Origin: a virus
Length of the DNA: 64,000 bases
Virus record (IMG/VR): IMGVR_UViG_3300020057_000496
Coordinates: 62,001 to 126,000 of that record
Direction: 5' to 3' (one strand)
Shown here: positions 13,814 to 22,136 of the stretch, piece after piece
Layout of the letters: each line of letters starts with the position of its first letter
How positions within the stretch are numbered: position 1 is the stretch's first letter
Program-made: the position numbers and the translations under genes
Notes under the pieces: model-generated
Told to the model about the DNA's origin: nothing
What the model saw: only the letters and a program-made list of their open reading frames with translations
The model's database searches: none

Positions 13814-14041
13814 TCACCTAAAATAAACAGTAATATCTAAATCACTATTGATGATTCTAAATCTAGTTTTATGATATATACTGGAGTGCGTAGCGCTACT
13901 GGAGTGCGTAGCGCAACTGTCATTACGGCAGAACCTCATCTCGTACCGCAGGGGCCTCCCGGAATCAAAGGCCATCTCTAGACAATGAAGAAATGACGGA
14001 ACGTTCGCCACGAGATAGTCCGTTCTTATTATGTACAGCAC
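13814..14041 (-). CDS. MLY-family small protein, cysteine/histidine module
   Basis: 75 residues from GTG 14041: MLYIIRTDYLVANVPSFLHCLEMAF, then MRFCRNDSCATHSSSATHSS. The SSATH repeat comes from a duplicated 19-bp word (TGGAGTGCGTAGCGC). Confidence 0.65.
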   Translation of the reverse strand: MLYIIRTDYLVANVPSFLHCLEMAFDSGRPLRYEMRFCRNDSCATHSSSATHSSIYHKTRFRIINSDLDITVYFR

Positions 14042-14043
14042 GG

Positions 14044-14253
14044 CTATCTTAACTCAACCCAGGCACTTAGTCTCCACGAAAACCACACAGAGCGGCGGGG
14101 CTTGAGCCCGCCCGGACGTCCACTGAAATCATGCGCGGAATCCACATTTAGGAACAAGTCTCCGGTGCCGTTCATGTCGGCAAAGGCTCGCAGATTGATT
14201 CCTGGCACGTCAGATGTCGTGCTTAAATAATCCGTTCTGATGTGGTACAACAT
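14044..14253 (-). CDS. MLY-family small protein, GTxD...W module
   Basis: 69 residues from ATG 14253: MLYHIRTDYLSTTSDVPGINL, RAFADMNGTGDLFLN, SVWFSWRLSAWVELR. It is a divergent GTPDF...WYSW type. Just upstream a further start survives as a five-codon relic, MLYFI-stop, at 14274-14257. Confidence 0.65.
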   Translation of the reverse strand: MLYHIRTDYLSTTSDVPGINLRAFADMNGTGDLFLNVDSAHDFSGRPGGLKPRRSVWFSWRLSAWVELR

Positions 14254-14332
14254 ACCCTAAATAAAATATAACATTACGGATACGGAGTAGACGTAAGGAC
14301 CACGAACACTCAGCGTCGAGTCGTACTTCGAT

Positions 14333-14989
14333 TCATCGGAAATCCTCTCGGCGGAGACCGGGGCAGAACGTTGTCATCACTTGGCGGAAAGCCCCAGCCT
14401 TCAGGCCGGGGAAGACGTTACCAGCGCGACGAAGCCGGTCCCACTCGGCTTGCACCTCCGGCAGCGATGACGTTGCCGCGTCCGCGTCGCCGAGCGGCTC
14501 GAGCGCGCGCCGACGAACGCTGTACGTCTTTCCGGTCCCGGGCGGCCCGTACAGGATGATGTTCGACGCCGGGCCAGTCGGCGTGTAGGTCTTCGCGGGC
14601 GTAGCGGTGGCGACCGTGTTGGTCTGCACGTCGCGCAGGATGGCGTCGATGCCGATCTTGAACTGCTGTGCCTCGGCCTCCGTGATCTCGCGCAGCTCCG
14701 GCGCCGCCGACAACTCCGGCGCCTGCATCATCGGTAGCCGGCGCCAGTAGAGTTGCGTCTCCTTCCCGCCGTCGAGCGCCAGCACGCGGGCGAGCGCGAC
14801 GACGCTATCGCCATCATGCAGAGCGATCACGTGGCCCGCGCGGATGCCCTCTTGAAAGAGCTTCGACGGTACGGCGTACGACGCGGGCAAGTCGCTCACG
14901 CGCACCTCGTCCTTCGCGGCGAGTTGGGCCCGCTGCTCGGCGGGCGCGATGTCCTTTAGAGGTACGAACCAGAAGCGGGCGTTACTCAT
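14333..14989 (-). pseudogene. Truncated McrB-like AAA+ ATPase
   Basis: 218 residues from ATG 14989, overlapping the methyltransferase stop by 8 bp. The first 85 residues form an unknown recognition-like domain. Residues 143-160 hold NIILYGPPGTGKTYSVRR, a Walker A of the McrB type. The AAA+ module breaks off after residue 190; the last 28 residues (NVFPGLKAGAFRQVMTTF...) are not ATPase sequence but the translation of an IS right-end-like element at 14337-14421. The Walker B and arginine finger are therefore lost. It belongs to the imported GC-rich segment that also carries the methyltransferase. Known relatives act in GTP/ATP-dependent restriction. Confidence 0.7.
14337..14421 (-). mobile_element. 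Orphan IS right-end-like element at truncation point
   Basis: On the minus strand GTAACGTCTTCCCCGGCCTGAAGG-type sequence folds AGCCCCAGCCTTCAGGCCGGGG and ends in CGGTCTCCGCCGAGAGGATTTC. A close copy lies at 58358-58431. It marks the left edge of the imported restriction fragment and supplies the stop codon of the truncated ATPase. Confidence 0.55.
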
Positions 14990-17963
14990 CGCTCGCCCTC
15001 TCACTGCCAAACAGGCTCGACCAGCCGCCTGCGCGTTCAATGCATTGATCGATCTCGCTCGAGACCTCAACGAGTCGACCGCAGGCCTCAACGATCGAGC
15101 GGAAGGTGGCGATCTCCTCGTCAGACAGCGAACGCTCGTTCTTGCGCCGATCGTCGAGCCACTTATGACAGACCTGATAGGCCCCGATGGTAAACTCCCA
15201 CGAGGCAACGGGAACGGCGTCGAAGTAGCTCGTCGCGTTGATGAACAGACGCCCCTGCGACGCGCTGGGTGCCGTGAGTCGCATGGTCTTACCCCCCTCG
15301 CCGACCTTGGTTACTTCGCGGTCCGCGCCGTTGAACTTCGCCAACGCCCTAGGCGCCGCTACCTCCAACAAGTATGCGGACGCGAGCTGTCCTCCAAGCT
15401 CGCTCAGCTCGTGAAACGCGACCAACGTCGGGGGGACCGGAATCTTCGGGAAGTCCACCTGCAGCATGTCCAGGTACCGTTTCCGGTACTCAGGCGAGTG
15501 CAGGATCGCGACGATGTAGTCGAAGAGCAGTTCCGGCCACGAAGTCACTCCGCGAGAGGTCGGCCACTTGCTGCGTGGGCCAAGCGTCTGCTCGAAGCGC
15601 GCCACAGCACTCTCCGCGAAGTTGGCGACGCGGAGTGCTCCATCGGCCTCCGGGCTCAAGTACAGAGGGAACGCGTAGCCACGCTCCCTGCTCCTATTGG
15701 AGACGCAACTGTCATCGACGATGCGGTCGGCTACCAGCACATGGCTCCAAGTTGGGCTGACGATCTGGCGACAGACCATGAGGCAGCGATTGGTGGCCAC
15801 GGGGCGAAGATGAACAAAGACATCTTCCCGCGGCCAGTCGACCATCCAAGGCGCGTAGTAGACGTGCCGCGTGTCGAAGGGCCTGTAGAGGCACGGCTCG
15901 GGGCGAGTGCGCCACTGCCGGTCAGCCGCCACCTTCTTTCGAGCCTCGGAGAGTTTCCATCCCCTGGTATCGCCCGGCGGATATTTGCCTTCGCTTCGTT
16001 CTCCGAAAAAGCGGGAGCGAACTGCCGCATCGCTGACGGACGCGTCGCGAAAATCCTCGATGCGGTCGAGAAGGCTTTCGGCATCGAAGTCGACCACCAA
16101 ACCGTCGCGCGCGGTGATGAGCCCAGTCGTCGAGGTGGCCATCAGGTCGGTCACTTTGATGAACGTGGCAAAGTCTGCGCTTCCTCCCGCCTGCCACGGG
16201 AAGAAGAAGTAGTAGGGAGTGGAGGGCGCAAGCGCTGCGAGCCGGCCAGCGCCGGCCTCCAGCAGCGCCAGCTTCTCTTTCCTCACTCCCCAGACGTCTC
16301 GATGAAGCACGACAGACGTCGGAGCGGTGGACGAGGAAGGCGTCGCGCTGCGGACCATGATGGCGATCGCAACGCCCTGCTGAATCTGGAAGACGTTCTC
16401 GTCGGTGACCCCTTTCGGCATGCGTCGGCGATTCTTCGTGCTCCCATTCAGATCGATCACCTTAATTCGAGGGAACGTGCGCATGAGTTGCTGACGCATT
16501 CCTCGGAACGTCGGGTTGGAGAGGTAGCCGTTGTTCGTGACCATTCCCACGACGCCGAGCCCGGAGCACTCGATCCGCCACTGCGCCATACGGATGAACT
16601 TTACGTAGTCATCGTTCAGCCAGAGCTTCTTCTCGCCAAGCGACTGCCCATCGACCTCGTAGTAGCTGCCCGTCGCTTGGTCGGACGGCGACACGCCCTT
16701 CAACAGCCCGACGATCCATCCTCCGTTGTTCTGTGAGACGGCAGCGTACGGCGGGTTGCCGACGACCACGGTGATGGCCGCGCGAACCTTGGTTTCCTCC
16801 GCTAGGCGGGACTCGTCGGCCACATTCGCGCCCAGCATTTCGAGTTGCTTGCCGGTGTGCGGTTCGAGCGAGTTCGTAAGGAACACCCGCAGTCGATCGT
16901 TCTTCGCGAACGTGAAGCCGGTCTCCTGCAGCGCGAGGCCGAGCCGCAGGTGGCTTACGATGTATGGCGCCATCATCAGCTCGAAGCCGTTGATGCGCGG
17001 GAGCAGATCACGGCGGACGTAGCCGACCCACGCCTTCTTTGCGGCCTCCTCGTCGAGTCCCTGCTTCTTGAACTCGGCCTGCATCGTTTCGTGGATGACC
17101 TCGATGACGCGCAGGAGGAACGTGCCCGTGCCGAGCGCCGGGTCGAGCACCTGGACGAACGCAGCCTTCGGGTCGACGCCCTCGGGCACGCTGAGGTTCT
17201 TCGCCTTGGCGAAGGCCGCCCACGTCGTCGTGTCGGCGAGGCCGAGCGGAAGACCGAAGTCGCTCCGCAACGACGCGTGCGCCGTGCGCACGATGTAGCT
17301 GACCACCTCGTCGGGCGTGTAGTAGACGCCCTGGTCCCTGCGGAGCTGAGGGTCGTAGGCGTCGAGGAAGTCTTCGTAGAAGTGGATCGACGGGTCGCGC
17401 TTCTGGTCGCGGAAGACCTGCGCCACCGAGGTCCGCGCGAGCAGGCTCGTGATGTCGTCGAGCAGCCACGAGAGGTTCTTGTCGAAGTTGGAGTTGACCA
17501 GCTTGTCGAACAGGTCCTTGAGGAACGCGCTCGTCTCGGGGAGCAGATCCTTCAGGTTCTTGCGCGTGAACAGCGGGCTCTCGCTCCTCGAGATCCAGCG
17601 CGCGGCCAACATGCCGTAGGTGACGGTTTGCGCGTAGGCGTCGGCGAACTTCTCGACGCTGAGGGTCGCGAGCGCCTGATTGCAAATGTCGAAGAGCTGT
17701 TTCAGTGGGCCACCCCCGCGCGCGATCTCGCGCTCCAGCTCCTCGATCGCGATCGCCTTCAAATGGCGGGCACGCCAGGCGAGTTCGGTGGCGAGCTGGG
17801 CAGGCTTCTCAACCGCGCGCGGCACCGAAGCCGTGCCGTCGCTATCACTGCCGAAGACGTCGTCGCCGCTGAACGCAGCGCTCGAGGCCTTCTTCTGCGC
17901 TCGTTTTGGGGCAGCCGGTGCACCGTCGAGAATGCGGCGGACGAACTCTTCTTTGCTCAGCAT
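14982..17963 (-). CDS. N6-adenine DNA methyltransferase, type ISP/IIG-like, no nuclease
   Basis: 993 residues. A helical region (50-200) precedes the methyltransferase core: VLDPALGTGTFLLRVI (SAM motif I, residues 272-286) and the catalytic NPPY (403-406). A long C-terminal part with LYRPFDTRHVYYAPW and PLYL resembles the target-recognition part of type ISP and related PglX-like enzymes. I see no N-terminal nuclease or helicase, which full type ISP enzymes (about 1500 residues) have. High GC and codon use differ sharply from the flanking MLY genes, so it is an acquired fragment. It could still methylate phage DNA and protect it from a cognate host system. Confidence 0.8.
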   Translation of the reverse strand: MLSKEEFVRRILDGAPAAPKRAQKKASSAAFSGDDVFGSDSDGTASVPRAVEKPAQLATELAWRARHLKAIAIEELEREIARGGGPLKQLFDICNQALATLSVEKFADAYAQTVTYGMLAARWISRSESPLFTRKNLKDLLPETSAFLKDLFDKLVNSNFDKNLSWLLDDITSLLARTSVAQVFRDQKRDPSIHFYEDFLDAYDPQLRRDQGVYYTPDEVVSYIVRTAHASLRSDFGLPLGLADTTTWAAFAKAKNLSVPEGVDPKAAFVQVLDPALGTGTFLLRVIEVIHETMQAEFKKQGLDEEAAKKAWVGYVRRDLLPRINGFELMMAPYIVSHLRLGLALQETGFTFAKNDRLRVFLTNSLEPHTGKQLEMLGANVADESRLAEETKVRAAITVVVGNPPYAAVSQNNGGWIVGLLKGVSPSDQATGSYYEVDGQSLGEKKLWLNDDYVKFIRMAQWRIECSGLGVVGMVTNNGYLSNPTFRGMRQQLMRTFPRIKVIDLNGSTKNRRRMPKGVTDENVFQIQQGVAIAIMVRSATPSSSTAPTSVVLHRDVWGVRKEKLALLEAGAGRLAALAPSTPYYFFFPWQAGGSADFATFIKVTDLMATSTTGLITARDGLVVDFDAESLLDRIEDFRDASVSDAAVRSRFFGERSEGKYPPGDTRGWKLSEARKKVAADRQWRTRPEPCLYRPFDTRHVYYAPWMVDWPREDVFVHLRPVATNRCLMVCRQIVSPTWSHVLVADRIVDDSCVSNRSRERGYAFPLYLSPEADGALRVANFAESAVARFEQTLGPRSKWPTSRGVTSWPELLFDYIVAILHSPEYRKRYLDMLQVDFPKIPVPPTLVAFHELSELGGQLASAYLLEVAAPRALAKFNGADREVTKVGEGGKTMRLTAPSASQGRLFINATSYFDAVPVASWEFTIGAYQVCHKWLDDRRKNERSLSDEEIATFRSIVEACGRLVEVSSEIDQCIERAGGWSSLFGSERASDE

Positions 17964-18067
17964 GCTTCCTCACTCGGTCTCACGGGCACAGTCTCGTCGA
18001 GGCGACGAAGCTGAAGGATTCGAAAGCCACTGACTAACAAATACCCTATCTGAGGTATATATAGCAT
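17957..18067 (-). CDS. Short fusion frame leading into the methyltransferase
   Basis: ATG 18067 lies inside the 3' end of the MLY gene at 18046 and reads MLYIPQIGYLLVSG, then FRILQLRRLDETVPVRPSEEAC. The second part looks like the C-terminus of an upstream gene of the imported operon, and its TGA overlaps the methyltransferase start. The frame crosses the import junction at about 18030 and would couple the methyltransferase to phage translation. The MLY start may be coincidental. Confidence 0.35.
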   Translation of the reverse strand: MLYIPQIGYLLVSGFRILQLRRLDETVPVRPSEEAC

Positions 18068-18255
18068 GCCGGGCTTACCTTTTTCCGATCGTAGAGCCAA
18101 TTAGCATGCGGCAGCCCACTGTGCGCCCAGCCGTTACATAATTTAAGCGACGGACAGTGACTAAATACCCTGTCTGTGTCGACGAACGCCCCGACGGTAC
18201 AGGACCCCTGATAGGAGAGCGCCACGATATAGTCTGTTCGAATGTGATATAGCAT
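18046..18255 (-). CDS. MLY-family small protein, cysteine/histidine module
   Basis: 69 residues from ATG 18255: MLYHIRTDYIVALSYQGSCTVGAFV, then FSHCPSLKLCNGWAHSGLPHANW. It shows that the MLY cluster continues beyond the imported methyltransferase fragment. Confidence 0.65.
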   Translation of the reverse strand: MLYHIRTDYIVALSYQGSCTVGAFVDTDRVFSHCPSLKLCNGWAHSGLPHANWLYDRKKVSPACYIYLR

Positions 18256-18312
18256 TACTAGACAAATTTCTATAAAACGAGCTTCCGTACATCTGCACAG
18301 CAGACAGAAGGA

Positions 18313-18549
18313 CTAGCGCATCCTGAACCAGTACCTACCTCCACAACCCAATACGTCCCCGATACTAGGGACAATAGTCTCGTCCGTATCGTTATGTATG
18401 CCGAATTTCGTTTTTATCGAACCTAATATAAGGGTATACCCTACGGTCATGTTCGAGTAGCTGTCGGCAGTAAATGCTAACTGACGGTTCCCGTCCGCCC
18501 TGATGTTACGAAACTGAGTCCAGTAGTCAGTTCTGAGACGGTATAGCAC
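18313..18549 (-). CDS. MLY-family small protein, unique C-terminus
   Basis: 78 residues from GTG 18549: MLYRLRTDYWTQFRNIRADGNRQLAF..., ending GCGGRYWFRMR. The start overlaps the end of the 18527-19006 gene by 23 bp. Confidence 0.65.
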   Translation of the reverse strand: MLYRLRTDYWTQFRNIRADGNRQLAFTADSYSNMTVGYTLILGSIKTKFGIHNDTDETIVPSIGDVLGCGGRYWFRMR

Positions 18550-19006
18550 TGGCGTTCAATTCTCCGATTAACCGTAGGGCCTTCTGTGGAACGAAGTAAG
18601 CCTCCTCGCGACCGCCGTACTCCTGCAGGAACGCCCCGTCCTTGGCTTGGTCTGAATGAATCCAGCCGCGCACGACATAGCCTGGGGCTTGGCCTGTTAC
18701 AAGGACATAGACACCGGAAGGATCACCTTTTCGAACAATGAGTTCATAGGAGTGCCGGGACCGTGTTCGGACATAAACCGGGCCAACGTCCGGGCGCTTG
18801 AAGGTATCCACGCTGGAGTCATAGTACCACCCGACCGCCTTCGCAAAGGCCATCTCGCCGCACGCGCCTTCGAGGTGATACTGCCACGCCATGTCCCCCT
18901 TGCCGCCGTGTTTATCTTCTACCTGCCTGGACAGCGCCGAGACGTGTCGCATCACGCCGACGAGTGCACCGGCCATTACCTCGCTACTTGTTAATTTGAC
19001 GTTCAC
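18527..19006 (-). CDS. Conserved phage-type protein of unknown function
   Basis: 159 residues. The pattern LEGACGEMAFAKAVGWYYDSSVDTFKRPDVG-x-VYVRTRSRHSYELIVR resembles hypothetical proteins I have seen in other tailed phages. The E...D...VR arrangement faintly recalls a PD-(D/E)XK nuclease core, but the catalytic lysine is not obvious. It lies inside the MLY cluster and overlaps both neighbours. Confidence 0.65.
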   Translation of the reverse strand: MNVKLTSSEVMAGALVGVMRHVSALSRQVEDKHGGKGDMAWQYHLEGACGEMAFAKAVGWYYDSSVDTFKRPDVGPVYVRTRSRHSYELIVRKGDPSGVYVLVTGQAPGYVVRGWIHSDQAKDGAFLQEYGGREEAYFVPQKALRLIGELNASAIPSQN

Positions 19007-19226
19007 GCTTGTTCAGGTGCTTGCCGTAACCAACTGGTACTCTAAATATAACAGTAAGCCCGCCCGGCTTCCAGGCATAAAGACGCCCACGCTTCAGGCT
19101 GTCCACATAGATAGTTTTTGTATGTGCGTCTATGTCGTCGCCGTGAGGGTCGGTATGAACCGGATACCATACCGCCAGGAAGACTGCCGAATCTCTTTTA
19201 TAATAACAGGACAAAGAATACAGCAT
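18984..19226 (-). CDS. MLY-family protein, most divergent member
   Basis: 80 residues from ATG 19226: MLYSLSCYYKRDSAVF... The IRTDY core is lost but MLY is kept. The remainder contains IYVDSLKRGRLYAWKPGG. It is the first (most upstream) member of the cluster. A hairpin remnant GTCGATACTTCGGC lies at 19232-19245. Confidence 0.55.
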   Translation of the reverse strand: MLYSLSCYYKRDSAVFLAVWYPVHTDPHGDDIDAHTKTIYVDSLKRGRLYAWKPGGLTVIFRVPVGYGKHLNKRERQINK

Positions 19227-19272
19227 AAACAAGTCGATACTTCGGCCAGGGCGTACTCAGCAGTAAGTTATA

Positions 19273-20055
19273 CTAGATTTTGCCGTAGTCAGTAGTCCAT
19301 TCGTCGATACCGTTGACGGACTCTTGCCGGTAGTCATCGAAGAGTGCCGGCCATGTCTTGACACAGATCTTGGCGACTTCGTTGAAGACGAGCCGGATTT
19401 CTTCTTCGGCGTGGCGACTTGTCCGCATCTCGATCACATGCCGGAGTGTTCGAATATTAGCAGACCACCCGACGGTAGTAGCCAGGCCCTCGGGCGCGAT
19501 CCGGCGCATAGCCGAAGTAATTTCCTTCTTGAGAGAGAAGTTCTTCATGTTATCCAGGTCAAAGATCTGGGCAAGCTCGATCTGCATGTCTTCACATAAG
19601 GCTGCGATCTTTTCGAACCTTTCCATAGCTTGTACGTTCTGCTCGATGACAGTCGGAATGAACATCCTTAACTTATCAAGTCGAACATACCGGAGGCTCT
19701 CTTGAGATATCGCGGTGCCGACACGATGACGCACCAGCTCATGGGTGGTGACCCTAGAGATGTTATGTAGGACGAAGTTCCCCGTAACGTGTTCTGTCAG
19801 ACTCCCGTGCTTGCTTGATTTGATGTTTGAAAGATAGTCGTTAATATCAGTACGAACCCGCGTTACGTTTGGATTTAGTCCGACCAAAAACGAGCGATAG
19901 CAAACGCGCCCGTAGAATTCGACTAGTTCTTCGCCGTCAGTCAAGGCAGACGACTCGTAATCAGCAGCGTCGATTTCGGCCAGGAATCTGTTTATTTCAT
20001 CATGGTCAATTGTGGTCTGGCCGACGAGAAATACGGAAGGAGTAACATGTTTCAT
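19273..20055 (-). CDS. thyX: Flavin-dependent thymidylate synthase ThyX
   Basis: 260 residues. Converts dUMP to dTMP using FAD, NADPH and methylene-tetrahydrofolate. The ThyX signature is at residues 109-123, RHRVGTAISQESLRY, a variant with one extra residue between RHR and the conserved serine. HELVRHR and the C-terminal RTSRHAEEEIR (conserved arginine) are also present. ATG 20055 abuts the stop of the upstream gene. Together with the class II ribonucleotide reductase and deaminase it forms the phage thymidine supply route. Confidence 0.95.
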   Translation of the reverse strand: MKHVTPSVFLVGQTTIDHDEINRFLAEIDAADYESSALTDGEELVEFYGRVCYRSFLVGLNPNVTRVRTDINDYLSNIKSSKHGSLTEHVTGNFVLHNISRVTTHELVRHRVGTAISQESLRYVRLDKLRMFIPTVIEQNVQAMERFEKIAALCEDMQIELAQIFDLDNMKNFSLKKEITSAMRRIAPEGLATTVGWSANIRTLRHVIEMRTSRHAEEEIRLVFNEVAKICVKTWPALFDDYRQESVNGIDEWTTDYGKI

Positions 20056-20415
20056 TTAATCGTCCGTCCTTGGCTTCCGCCCGAACTTCTTCTTCAGCTT
20101 ACGGTACAGCTCTACTTCGGCCTGGCGCTTATCACGGGCACGTTTTGCGCGCAGGTCCAGGGCATCCTTACGTTTGACTACATCTTCGTCCAGGCGGGCC
20201 TGGATTTCTGACTCGGTTAAATCCCGGTGGTACGAGCAGACAACGTCGGCGTGATCCACGTCATAGCTGTAGATTTTCACTGAGGCGTCAGCACATACGT
20301 AGCCGTCCATCTCTCGCTTAAGACTGGAGACCATTTCCAGGAGGTAGGACAGTGGGTGCCTCCCGCGCAACGTAAGTGTTCTGGACACCTCGACGCTTGT
20401 GTCCTTAGCTTTCAT
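20056..20415 (-). CDS. Hypothetical basic coiled-coil protein
   Basis: 119 residues, no known domain. The N-terminal half is mixed; the C-terminal 50 residues (LTESEIQARLDEDVVKRKDALDLRAKRARDKRQAEVELYRKLKKKF) form a long charged helix. It ends one base before thyX and is probably co-translated. Confidence 0.65.
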   Translation of the reverse strand: MKAKDTSVEVSRTLTLRGRHPLSYLLEMVSSLKREMDGYVCADASVKIYSYDVDHADVVCSYHRDLTESEIQARLDEDVVKRKDALDLRAKRARDKRQAEVELYRKLKKKFGRKPRTDD

Positions 20416-20621
20416 CTAATTCCCCTATTATATCGTCTATGTGTTCTCGAACGTACGCAATGAATTCCCTGTCCACTGCCGTTAGTTGCGCGGCGACGTG
20501 TGACGGCGGCAAATAGTTACGTATGAAGTGGTATTCTATGTCCCCCCACGGGCCAGGAGTAATCTTGCCACGGAATTCAAGTAACGCCAGGCGTAGGCTT
20601 GTTGTCGAGTCCGTACCGGAC
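20405..20621 (-). CDS. Open frame without canonical start
   Basis: A protein-like frame (LRLALLEFRGKITPGPWGDIEYHF..., ...VREHIDDIIGELDES) ends at 20405 overlapping the next ATG. No ATG or GTG l starts the full frame; the first TTG gives only 35 residues. AAGGAG at the CAP-gene stop (20622-20627) would suit a start at an unusual codon such as ACG. Could also be a gene with a lost start. Confidence 0.35.
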
Positions 20622-20624
20622 TCC

Positions 20625-21653
20625 TTAGCGCTGCACGAGCATGAAATCCGGCGTTACCTTCTTCGGGAACATCACGGCAACGAGCACGTTGTCAAGATAA
20701 ATAGAAACGACCCCGCCTTCCGGGACAATCGGGAGGTCGGTATAGGACCCAACGATTCTGGTTGCCAGCGTTGACTGCTTGACTATGCCCACAAGCGAAC
20801 CCTCAATCACCCTGTTCGAGCCATAGACGATCCGGACCACCTGTGGATTCTGGCCCGGAAGAGTCTCCAGGTTGAATTTTAACTTGCCATTTTTATTTAG
20901 ATTAATTCGAACCTTTGTCAGGAGTGTGGCGGGTTCGGGGCAGAGTGGGCCAATCATGAGTGGCCATTTGGGGTTCGGGAACGTCATAGTGGCATCGGAG
21001 TTCCGGAGCGTGAAACGGACTTCGGTGCAGCCTTGAGGTTCGGGGACAGCGGCGCGGAAGACCCCGTAGGTCGGTGTACCTTCGTACAGGGCGAGTGTCA
21101 GGCGGTGGGTCCCGACGTCAACATAGGCGGACTGTGGTTTGGTTGTTCCTTGGTAAGTCAGCCAGGCATAGCCGTCATATATGGCCCCGGAGATAACTGG
21201 AGTGCCTACCGGGTACATGTAGCGAAACCCGAAATCTACGATCCCTTCGTTGAAGTAGCCGTAGGCGGTCGGTCGTGGGATATTGCTCTCGCCGAATTCG
21301 AGATATCCGCCGAGCATAGTCGCACGATGGCTGGGACTGTCAAGCCAGGCATCAACCATATCCTGAACACCGAACCCAAGAGCCCAGATCTCGCCGCCGC
21401 CGAAGTAGCCGGGGTAGAAGCGGTCAAATCGCCGCTTGAGTGTTTCGCCTTGGCAGGACTCGTGTGCCTCGAAGCAGCCGAAATGTTGGTGGTTCTGGCC
21501 CAGCACGGCAGCGGCTTGCTGTAGGTCGTGATTGACCCGCAGCGAACCCGGCACGCCGAGCTTGATCCGTTGACGGTTGATCTCCGTCAAGAGGGAATAA
21601 GCCCCGGCCTGAACCGGCAAAGCGAGCAGCAAGAGTAAGATAACATACTTCAT
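20625..21653 (-). CDS. Secreted CAP-domain protein
   Basis: 342 residues. A signal peptide (MKYVILLLLLALPVQAGA) is followed by a CAP/SCP (PR-1-like) domain: LLTEINRQRIKLGVPGSLRVNHDLQQAA, CFEAH and MVDAWLDSPSHRATML, matching the family's helix and histidine motifs. Residues about 180-342 look like beta-sandwich repeats of unknown type. Bacterial CAP proteins are secreted, sometimes surface-bound, with unclear biochemistry. In a phage it might act on the host envelope or be virion-associated; this is inference. Confidence 0.8.
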   Translation of the reverse strand: MKYVILLLLLALPVQAGAYSLLTEINRQRIKLGVPGSLRVNHDLQQAAAVLGQNHQHFGCFEAHESCQGETLKRRFDRFYPGYFGGGEIWALGFGVQDMVDAWLDSPSHRATMLGGYLEFGESNIPRPTAYGYFNEGIVDFGFRYMYPVGTPVISGAIYDGYAWLTYQGTTKPQSAYVDVGTHRLTLALYEGTPTYGVFRAAVPEPQGCTEVRFTLRNSDATMTFPNPKWPLMIGPLCPEPATLLTKVRINLNKNGKLKFNLETLPGQNPQVVRIVYGSNRVIEGSLVGIVKQSTLATRIVGSYTDLPIVPEGGVVSIYLDNVLVAVMFPKKVTPDFMLVQR

Positions 21654-21787
21654 AGGGTTCCCTCAGATTGTTCCGTAACCGTCTTGATTTTGGAATCATA
21701 CTCTTTAAGTGACGGAAAGTAAAGAGAAAAAGGCGTGGCCGTGCATAAAACACTTGACAGAGACGAGTCCTGGTGGTAGGTTCCGGC

Positions 21788-22081
21788 ATGGCACAATTAC
21801 AACGGGCAGCGGAACACCGGAACGCCAGGCTGGAGCGGAAGGTGCGTGAGCTTGCCAAGGTAATCGGCATGCGCAGCAGCTACGGCGTGATGCGGTTCGG
21901 CGGCTTCGAGGGGCACAAGTTCCCGACCTACCGGTCGTTCGGCGATTTCCTGGTCCGCCAGGGCTTCTTACGGGAAGAGGGGCGGGAATTCGTCCTGGCG
22001 TACACGCTGCCGACGCCTGCTCCTCCGCAGGCGCCGTCTACCAAGACGGTCGGCTGGCATCCGGCCCAGTTGCGGCCTTAG
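21788..22081 (+). CDS. Hypothetical 97-residue protein
   Basis: No recognised domain. The N-terminal part (MAQLQRAAEHRNARLERKVRELAKVIGM) is a charged helix; the middle has GGFEGHKFPTYRSFGDFLVRQGFL, which could be a small winged-helix-like unit. It is divergently oriented from the CAP gene. ATG 21788 is preferred over the GTG 15 bases upstream. Confidence 0.6.
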   Translation: MAQLQRAAEHRNARLERKVRELAKVIGMRSSYGVMRFGGFEGHKFPTYRSFGDFLVRQGFLREEGREFVLAYTLPTPAPPQAPSTKTVGWHPAQLRP

Positions 22082-22096
22082 TAGCTCCAAAGTGCA

Positions 22097-22135
22097 AATG
22101 TCCGGTTTCTCCAATTTAGAAATGTCCTGTTCCGG
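22097..22135. mobile_element. Possible IS end remnant
   Basis: AAATGTCCGGTTTCTCC...TTTAGAAATGTCCTGTTCC has the TGTCC direct words seen at ends of some IS481-like elements. It stands exactly at the left edge of the GC-rich defence-gene debris. Low confidence. Confidence 0.25.
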
Positions 22136-22136
22136 G

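Noticed and set aside
14982-17963. Identification as DISARM DrmMI or BREX PglX
   Set aside because: The methyltransferase resembles these broadly, but no drmA, drmB, pglZ or brxC partner is present and I cannot align it, so only type ISP/IIG-like is claimed.
14949-18014. Two long plus-strand open frames (595 and 389 codons) opposite the methyltransferase
   Set aside because: They are antisense frames created by high GC content; their translations are Arg/Glu-rich and show no motif, whereas the minus strand has SAM and NPPY motifs.
18046-18067. MLY start of the fusion frame as a true family start
   Set aside because: The ATGCTATAT lies inside the coding end of the preceding gene, where the family tail (CYIYLR) creates it by chance, so it is reported with low confidence only.
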